Origin: a virus
IMG/VR virus record: IMGVR_UViG_3300032291_001238
Coordinates: 1 to 30,320 of that record
Length of the DNA stretch: 30,320 bases
Reading direction: 5' to 3' (one strand)
Part shown: one piece after another, positions 4,881 through 12,500 of the stretch
Layout: each line of letters begins with the position of its first letter
Numbering within the stretch: the first letter of the stretch is position 1
Program-made: the position numbers and the translations under genes
The notes under the pieces: model-generated
Databases searched by the model: none
What the model was told of the DNA's origin: nothing
The model's input: only the letters and a program-made list of their open reading frames with translations

Positions 4881-6749
4881 ATGGGGTTTAAGGCAGGTGG
4901 AGAACACCATAGCGTTATAGCCTTAAGGGAAGCCAAGGCAAAGGTTATTGACTTTGCTAGGCAAGGACTCTCAATTCAAGACTCCATCATCAGGGCTGGC
5001 AGGAAACCTGATGTACTCAAAGACTGGAAGAAAGACCTTAAGTTCATGGCTGAACTTGAGAAGGCCCGAGATGAGGGTAAGAGATCCCTAAGCATAGTCT
5101 CAGGTGATGCAAAATTTAATATTGGCTTTGAAGAGTTCTCAAGAGAGTTCCTAGACTCACCCATCTTCCCACATCATAGATCTTGGATTGATGTGCTTGA
5201 AGGTCGGACTCCATCATGGACTCATGAATCTATGACATATGAACCAGCCTCTGAAAAACGGCTACTCATAAATGTGCCTCCTGAACATGCTAAGTCTACA
5301 GTCATCACAGTTAACTACTGTGTCTATAGAATAGCCATGAATCCTAATGTTAAGATTACTATTGTTTCTAAAACCCAAGAGCGTGCTAAAGAGTATCTAT
5401 ACTCAATCAAGCAACGCCTAAGTCATGAACGCTGGTCTAAGTTCCAAGCCATCTACGGAAGTGCTGGAGGTTGGAAAGAAGACTCTGACTCTTGGAAGGC
5501 TGACCGCATCTATGTGGCACGTGACTCTACTGAAAAAGATCCAACTGTCCAAGCCCTAGGTATTGGTGGTCAGATCACAGGTGCTCGATCAGACTTGATT
5601 ATCCTTGATGACGTTGTGACTACTACCAACGCTCACGAGTGGGATAAGCAACTACTATGGCTACAGCGAGAGGTTATCACACGTCTCGGCGATGCTGGTA
5701 AGTTACTTATCGTAGGGACAAGAATTGCATCTAACGATCTCTATCGAGAGATACGTAGTCCTGAGCACTGGTCTAGCGGTAAGACACCCTTTACCTACAT
5801 GTCCATGCCAGCAGTACTAGAATTTAATGATGATCCAAATGACTGGGTAACACTATGGCCTAAGTCCCATATACCATGGGAAGGCTCAGAAGGAGAAGAA
5901 CCAGATGAAGATGGGCTATACAGGAAATGGAACGGCCCCGCTCTATTTAGGCGCCGAAGTGAAGTTTCAGCCGCTGCCTGGGCTTTGGTTTATCAACAGC
6001 AAGACATACAAGAAGACTCTATTTTTTCACCTGCTTGTGTACAAGGCTCCATCAACGGGATGCGTAAACGCGGGCCGTTAAAACCGGGAGCAGCAGGACA
6101 CCCTAAAGACCAAGGTGCTTGGTATACCATTATGGGCTTAGACCCAGCGATGGCAGGTAAGACTGCAGCCGTAGTAATGACAGTAGATCGTACAACACGC
6201 AAGCGTTATATATTAGATGTTGAGAACATGAAGGATCCCACACCTCAAAAGATCCAACAGTTAATTGAAGATTGGTCTGAGAAATACAGTCCGCAAGAGT
6301 TACGAATCGAAACTAATGCTCACCAAAAGGCTTACGCCTTAGATGAAGATTTACGTTCATTCTTAGCATCAAGAGGTATCAGGTTTTCAAGTCAGTTCAC
6401 AGGAAAAAACAAATGGGATACATCTTTCGGTGTAGCCGCTATGTCGGGTCTATTTGGCACTATGCGAAATAACCTACATCAAGATAACAACCTCATTGAA
6501 CTACCTTCTCAAGAAGGCTCGGAGGGCATCAAAGCCCTTATACAGCAATTGATTACATGGAAGCCTGATACTCGTGGTCCTACTGACTGCGTTATGGCTC
6601 TATGGTTTTGTGAACTAAGAGCACGTGAAATTATTGGTAATGGAAGATTTAATCAAACCCATGTGTATAACAAGTGGGCAACTCAAAAACAAATAGATAC
6701 TCGGTACTCAGTTAATGTAACTGATTATGAGATGTCAGTATATGAATAG
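4881..6749 (+). CDS. terL: Terminase large subunit with N-terminal HTH-like segment
   Basis: The packaging motor ATPase/nuclease. Counting from ATG 4881 (622 aa): Walker A variant VPPEHAKST at 132-140, Walker B LIILDDV at 239-245, a coupling-type GTR at about 279-281, and RNase H-like nuclease acidic residues at D421 (GLDPA), E477 (IETNA) and D569 (PTDCVMALWF). Residues 16-66 form a helical segment with the pattern seen in small terminase helix-turn-helix proteins (a QGLSIQDSIIRAGR turn followed by a W and a K/E-rich helix), suggesting a fused small-subunit-like DNA-binding part; no separate small terminase is obvious nearby. ATG 4881 is chosen because AGGGGG lies 6 bases upstream; the in-phase ATG at 4809 sits in a hairpin loop and would add a low-complexity Gly/Glu/Arg stretch. 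Followed 7 bases later by the portal gene. Confidence 0.95.
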   Translation: MGFKAGGEHHSVIALREAKAKVIDFARQGLSIQDSIIRAGRKPDVLKDWKKDLKFMAELEKARDEGKRSLSIVSGDAKFNIGFEEFSREFLDSPIFPHHRSWIDVLEGRTPSWTHESMTYEPASEKRLLINVPPEHAKSTVITVNYCVYRIAMNPNVKITIVSKTQERAKEYLYSIKQRLSHERWSKFQAIYGSAGGWKEDSDSWKADRIYVARDSTEKDPTVQALGIGGQITGARSDLIILDDVVTTTNAHEWDKQLLWLQREVITRLGDAGKLLIVGTRIASNDLYREIRSPEHWSSGKTPFTYMSMPAVLEFNDDPNDWVTLWPKSHIPWEGSEGEEPDEDGLYRKWNGPALFRRRSEVSAAAWALVYQQQDIQEDSIFSPACVQGSINGMRKRGPLKPGAAGHPKDQGAWYTIMGLDPAMAGKTAAVVMTVDRTTRKRYILDVENMKDPTPQKIQQLIEDWSEKYSPQELRIETNAHQKAYALDEDLRSFLASRGIRFSSQFTGKNKWDTSFGVAAMSGLFGTMRNNLHQDNNLIELPSQEGSEGIKALIQQLITWKPDTRGPTDCVMALWFCELRAREIIGNGRFNQTHVYNKWATQKQIDTRYSVNVTDYEMSVYE

Positions 6750-6756
6750 GACGTAG

Positions 6757-8520
6757 ATGTTATCAGATATTGATTCAATTGCACGCCGCGTTGAAAACTT
6801 AAAGCAACGTAATATGGCAAGAGATTCCCGAATGGGCGATATCCTTGCTGTTCGTAAGGGTAAAATGGTTGATGTATTCCCAGACCTATTCCCTGCTGGT
6901 ATGAACTCTGCTATGGTGGCTAACTTCGTTGATATTGCTGCTCGTGATCTATCTGAAGTACTTGCTCCACTTCCATCTTTTAATTGTTCTACAACTAATA
7001 CAAGTTCAGATCGTGCTCGTACCTTTGCTGATAAGCGCGGTATGATTGCAAACAACTATGTATACAACTCACGCCTACAAACTCAAATGTACTGGGGCGC
7101 TGACTGGTATTTCACATATGGCTTTTTGCCAATCCACGTTGAACTAGACTTTGAAACAAACATGCCACGTATTCGTGTGGAAGATCCACTTGGTGCTTAT
7201 CCTGAGTTTGATAGATTTGGCCGTTGTATAGCATATGCTAAGCGCTATGTTAAGACAATAGGAGAACTCGCTAATGAGTATCCTGAGTTTGCTGGACAGA
7301 TTCTTGGTAAAGAAGGATACAACCAGAATACCAATCAACAATTAGAACTTATTCGTTATGCAGATAAGAACGTTACAGTTCTTTATTTGCCTAAACGTGG
7401 TAATTTACTTTTAAATGAAGTAGCAAATCCAGTTGGTAAGTTACTTACCTTTATTGCTCGCAAACCTGGTATTGATGATGAACCACGCGGACAGTTTGAT
7501 GATGTATTATATGTACAGTTAGCCAGAGCACGCTTTGCTAACTTAGCAATGGAAGCAGCCGAAAAGTCTATTCAGGCTCCTCTCGTTGTTCCTACAGATG
7601 TTTTAGATTTGCCTATGGGACCTGATGCGATTATTCGTACCAGCCAACCGCAGAGTGTTGGTAGAGTCAAACTTGACATACCTAACGCTGCCTTTCAAGA
7701 GCAAGCAGCACTCCAATCAGAGATGCGTCTCGGTGCTCGTTATCCTGAAGGTAGATCAGGAACAATCAACGCTAGTGTTATTACTGGCCAAGGTGTTCAG
7801 GCACTACTAGGAGCCTTTGATTCTCAAATTAAGGCTGGGCAAACTATTCTCGCAGAGGTTTTTGAAGAAGTCGTACAGGCTTGTTTCGAAATTGATGAGA
7901 GAATATTTAATATAGAGAAATCGGTTAGAGGTGTTGCACAGGGTACTCCGTACGAGTTAAAGTACACACCAAGCAAAGACATCAAGGGCGACTCTTCAGT
8001 TGAAGTACGCTATGGATTGATGGCTGGTCTTGACCCATCACGCGCTCTAATCTTCTCTCTTCAAGCACTTGGAGCAGAACTTGTATCTAAAGACTTTATT
8101 CGTAGAGAACTTCCTTGGTCCGTTAACGTTACTTTGGAAGAACAACGAATTGAAATCGAAAAGATGCGAGATAATCTTAGTGCTGCTATTACTGCATCCG
8201 CGCAAGCGATACCAGCAATGGCTGCTCAAGGACAAGATCCCTCTGATTTAATTAAAAACATCGCTGATGTAATTACGCGTAGACGTAACGGGGAAAGTAT
8301 AGAGAATGCTGCGTTAGCCGTCTTCACTCCTCCTGCACCAAATCCGCAGGAGCAGGCTATGGCACAGGCGCAGTCTGGTACGGTTCCACCAGGTTCACAA
8401 GCCCCAGTCGAGCAGGCTCCCCTGTCCCCAGCCTCTCCTGGATCCGCTTCTGGTGGAACCCCTCAACAAGGCACTCCAGATTTAGGAAGTATTTTGGCAG
8501 GTTTACAACAAGGAGCATAA
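6757..8520 (+). CDS. Portal protein
   Basis: Portal proteins form the dodecameric ring at the packaging vertex through which DNA enters and leaves. The 587-aa length, position directly after the large terminase, and sequence character (an alpha/beta core with the segment IRVEDPLGAYPEFD at about 139-152, an aromatic YWGADWYFTYGF stretch at 112-123, and long helices at about 470-520) support this. The last 60 residues (from about 526) are Pro, Gln, Gly and Ala-rich low complexity. The start has TAGGA 5 bases upstream. I cannot place it with certainty in one portal family (SPP1/P22-like versus T7-like), but gene order leaves little doubt about the role. Confidence 0.88.
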   Translation: MLSDIDSIARRVENLKQRNMARDSRMGDILAVRKGKMVDVFPDLFPAGMNSAMVANFVDIAARDLSEVLAPLPSFNCSTTNTSSDRARTFADKRGMIANNYVYNSRLQTQMYWGADWYFTYGFLPIHVELDFETNMPRIRVEDPLGAYPEFDRFGRCIAYAKRYVKTIGELANEYPEFAGQILGKEGYNQNTNQQLELIRYADKNVTVLYLPKRGNLLLNEVANPVGKLLTFIARKPGIDDEPRGQFDDVLYVQLARARFANLAMEAAEKSIQAPLVVPTDVLDLPMGPDAIIRTSQPQSVGRVKLDIPNAAFQEQAALQSEMRLGARYPEGRSGTINASVITGQGVQALLGAFDSQIKAGQTILAEVFEEVVQACFEIDERIFNIEKSVRGVAQGTPYELKYTPSKDIKGDSSVEVRYGLMAGLDPSRALIFSLQALGAELVSKDFIRRELPWSVNVTLEEQRIEIEKMRDNLSAAITASAQAIPAMAAQGQDPSDLIKNIADVITRRRNGESIENAALAVFTPPAPNPQEQAMAQAQSGTVPPGSQAPVEQAPLSPASPGSASGGTPQQGTPDLGSILAGLQQGA

Positions 8521-8534
8521 CTAAGTAGGGGACA

Positions 8535-9104
8535 ATGACAGCAATAGTTGGTGTACAGGGAAAAGGTTGGGCTGTTATAGCAGCAGACTCAATGACTACA
8601 TATACAGATAGACCATACAATGCTAAAGGTTGCGACAAAATAGTTAAAGTTGGTGAATATTTAATTGCAGTAGCAGGTGATGCTATAGCAGGAGATATTC
8701 TTAATAACTTATGGCAACCACCTAAAGTAATTAAGACACAAGATCCAGATAGATTTATGATGATTAGAGTATTACCATCTATAAAACAAACTCTAACTGA
8801 AGCAGGTTATGACCCAGCACCAAAGAATAAGAACGATGATGACTCTGGGTGGGACGCATTAGTTTGTTTTAATGGAAAGTTATACCAAGTTAGTGATGAC
8901 TATGGATTCATGCGAGATGATAAAGGTTTATACGGGATAGGTTCGGGTGGTGCATTAGCACTTGGCGCATTAGCATCAATGGAAATTGAAACTAAAACAC
9001 ACGCTAAGGCAACTAGTGCCACTAAAAAAGCAATCAATATAGCAATTCAATACAATGTATGGTGCGGTGGAACCGTAAACATTAAAACACAATTTACTAA
9101 GTAG
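8535..9104 (+). CDS. 20S proteasome/HslV-like Ntn hydrolase, candidate capsid maturation protease
   Basis: The 189-aa protein starts MTAIVGVQGKGWAVIAADS, the typical N-terminus of proteasome beta/HslV peptidases. Thr2 would become the catalytic N-terminal threonine after Met removal; D18 matches the conserved Asp17, and K35 (in a CDKIVKV strand) matches Lys33. The AVAGDAIAGD segment at 50-59 fits the beta-turn/helix that follows, and YGIGSGGALALGAL at about 134-147 matches the conserved GSGG turn. No separate prohead protease is visible in the window, and this gene sits between portal and scaffold, where such a protease usually lies. Inference: it may cut scaffold or capsid protein. Alternatively it could degrade host or tagged proteins. 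ATG 8535 has AGGGG upstream; the next gene begins 8 bases after its stop. Confidence 0.85.
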   Translation: MTAIVGVQGKGWAVIAADSMTTYTDRPYNAKGCDKIVKVGEYLIAVAGDAIAGDILNNLWQPPKVIKTQDPDRFMMIRVLPSIKQTLTEAGYDPAPKNKNDDDSGWDALVCFNGKLYQVSDDYGFMRDDKGLYGIGSGGALALGALASMEIETKTHAKATSATKKAINIAIQYNVWCGGTVNIKTQFTK

Positions 9105-9112
9105 GAGATATA

Positions 9113-9550
9113 ATGGCTAAAGAAGTTGTAAGTGGTACTGGCAAAGATGCTAGACGCACTGATAAAAATATATCTTCACGAGTACAAAAGATTCAACGTG
9201 ATGCTAATATGAAAAATGCTACAGGCGGTTCTTATGGAGAGTCTTTAAATCTACAGCAATTATCTCAAGGTGCTTCTACAAGCATGAAAAAACCTATTAT
9301 TTCTCCAACCACATCAAGAAGTATGCCAAGTCTAGGCATTAAAAAGTCGCCATTAGATGAAATGCAAGAAGGCGCAGTAACTATGACTGATGGTGCTGGT
9401 GGAAATACTGCTGGTCGTCAACCTTTTGAATTAGATCAACCTATTGACGCTCCAGATCAATCTGCAATACTTGCTAGAGCGATGTTTGCTATAAATCCTA
9501 CCCCACAAAACCGTAGGTTGTTAGAGGCATTCCAACAAGAAGGTCGTTAA
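9113..9550 (+). CDS. Hypothetical protein of the head module, 145 aa
   Basis: A polar protein of 145 aa with a basic first third (K/R-rich to about 35), a Ser/Thr/Pro-rich middle and an acidic, helical end. No known motif seen; probably largely unstructured apart from the C-terminal helix (about 120-145). ATG at 9113 has a GGAGATA site. Its stop TAA shares one base with the ATG of the following 1935-aa gene (TAATG), so the two should be made together; it may be a chaperone or partner of that giant protein. Function unknown. Confidence 0.7.
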   Translation: MAKEVVSGTGKDARRTDKNISSRVQKIQRDANMKNATGGSYGESLNLQQLSQGASTSMKKPIISPTTSRSMPSLGIKKSPLDEMQEGAVTMTDGAGGNTAGRQPFELDQPIDAPDQSAILARAMFAINPTPQNRRLLEAFQQEGR

Positions 9551-12500
9551 TGTCAGATCAGTTATCGATTAATTGGAACAAATACAAATATACAAGTATT
9601 TATGATATTGATAAAACTACTAATAACTTAGGTTCACTTGTAGATCAACAAATGTCTTCACTTGATAGCCTTACAATACAAAATTTTAATTCTCTTGTTA
9701 AAAAATTTCCTAATCAGAGTAAAGATTACCTTCTTAGTGCTGCTAAAATAGGATTAAATGCTAATACTCAAGGCATTGAGAAGTTATCTGCCAATGATGG
9801 TATTGCTCAGTTAAAACAAGATCTTACTAACTACGATAATATTACTGATAGAGCAAAAAAAGACAAAGGTTTTCGTGAAAGTATCTACGGAGTTTTAAAA
9901 GGAACTACTAGAGCAGCATTTGCTACCTTGCAAGCACCTTATCAGTATGTATCAACTGTAGGTCGTGACTTATATGCTATGTCTAAAGGCGAAATTAGTG
10001 CATCTCAATTAATAAAAGATGCAAGCCTAACTGGTCTCTTTGGAGAAACAACTAATCTAGGACAATTACTTAGAAGTACTGCAGGACTTGCTACTGGCAA
10101 AGGTCCAGTTGATACTGGTTCAGGTTTTTTTGTAAGCCCAGAAAGCAAAGTTGGCGCAGGACAGGCTAAGGCTATGTCTGCTTATGGCAGAATAAATGGC
10201 AAATCATTTACTATTGGTCGTGCTGGCATGAGTTCTTTAGGTGCTGATCCAAATGGTACACCATACCGTGTAATGTCCGGTATTGTTGATGGCGTACTTG
10301 CTGTTGGTACAGACCCATCTCTATGGGTTGGTCCTGGTTCTGTAACTAAAATTATTCAAGGTGGAAAAGAATTATCAAAAGCAAAAATTGCTGCTCAAGC
10401 AGTTGAAGAGGCTAAGCAAGCAGCCAAAGTTGCTGATATAAAGAATCTTACTAAACAAGAAAAAGCGTTAATTAAAGAACGCAATGGTGCTGAAAAAGTA
10501 ACACGCCGCAAAGTTAATAATACTTACATGCAGGCTGAGAAAAATTTAGCCATAACAGAGCAATCTAAAAGTGCTGCTGTCTCAAAACGTTTAGAGAAAG
10601 CATTAATTTTTACAGCAGGTCGCGGAAGTAAAATTGAAGGAGATCCTTCAGTTGCTGCTCTTATAGAGAACGGTTCTATTGGAGACTTTGTACTTAAGAA
10701 CATTGCTGAACAAAAACCAGAAGGACTAATTAATTCAATTAGCCAACTAGAGGCTGACTACATCAACACAAACAAAGCATTTACTGGTATTTATTTTAAT
10801 GAAGTTCCTGAGGCTGGAAGATTACAAATAGGCGCTTTTGATGGTGGCGAATATGTTGCTACAGTTTCAAGTAAAGATCCTTTAGTTATTAATGATATTG
10901 CTAAGACTTATGAAAATAGTACTCAGACTGAGCGTCTTGCTGAATATGCTAATCGTGAGGCTCTATTCGAAAAATTGTATTCATTTACTGATGATGTTTC
11001 TATTCCACAGGCTACAAGAATAGCAATTGATGATTTTATAGGAAATACTCCTACTGGTAGAAATGCCTTAAAAGATCAAGCAGATTCTTTAGTATTCGGA
11101 GATGGATCTGAGAGTCTTGCTAAATTAATTGCTAGAGCAGCCGCTACTAAAAATGAGCATTTAATGCAGTACCTTACAGAAGCAATTCAAACAACTTATA
11201 ATGTTGATGGTTTCACAAATGTACGTGCTATTTATGGCAGTATCGGTGGAACTGTAATTACTCAGGCTTCTAAAATAGGAGCACGTAGAGTAGGCATCTC
11301 AGATGTCCTTACATCTATGAGTGGTAAATCTGCTATGGGTAGTGAACTAGGTGCTAAATTAATCGAATCAGTTAAATCTGCTCAACAAGAGATTATAGAT
11401 GCTAGTAATGCATTTGATAGTGCTAAAGCAACTCGCGCTGGTTTAGATGGTAAATTAAAAGAAATTGAAATATTACGCGATTATGCAGCACAAGATCCAG
11501 AATTGGTTGCACAGTTAGTTAATGATCCTGAGAACTTTGGCATTGCCAAGTTAATGGGATTAGAGATGGATATTGCTGATACTAACTATCTAAAAGAATT
11601 TCATAGATCTGAAGTTGGAATGATTGATGGTTTTGGTGGAGCAGTTAAGGGCGATCTTAATAAAGCCGCTACATACCTTCTTGGAAAACGTTTTGCACAG
11701 ATAGCAGATATCGTAGCAAACGAAAAAGACTTTGCTCGACTACATCGTTTATTTGGTCGTAAATTAGATGTTGAAATGACACAAGAATTAGTTGCTGCTA
11801 CAACAGGAGATCAAGTTATATCTATATTCCTGAAACATTTAGCAGCACCTACAACTGATCCTCAGGTATACAGGTCTCTTGCTCTTAAAGGTGAAGCAGC
11901 ATTAGCGGCTAGAAATCCTTTACTTAAAGTTGTTCCTCCTGCAGTTTCTCAACGTGCTCTTCAATTTGTTGAAAAGACCGAAAAGAACTTTGGTCGTTAT
12001 TTTACAAAGTCAATTGTATTACCACTTGACGATCTTGACAGACTTGTAAATGGTATGGAAGACTGGATGTCTTCTGCTAAGATTCCAGATGAAATTATTA
12101 ACACTACTTTAAATAGAATTGTTTCTGCTACTTCAGTAGAACAACGTTCAGGTATAGTATTTCAAGAAATTGAAAAGGCTCAATTAGCCCTAGCAAATAG
12201 GTTAGCACCAGGAGATACTGCACTTGCAGAGGCAGTTAAAGAAGCATTCCGAATTACTGGTAGAGAAAATGCTATTATTAAACAGTATACACCTGAGAAA
12301 TTAGCAAAGGGTGAATTACCTTCCCTTGATGGCGTGTTGTTAAATGGACAAACAACAACTCATACATTTGCTGGAGATCAGGCTATCTTTGAATATCAGT
12401 TTTTAGATGATGTTATTAGACTTCCAGATACTAAAGATATCTCTAAACTTATAAGTAAGTATAATGATAGTAAAGTCCTATACGGAACTAAACAATCATT

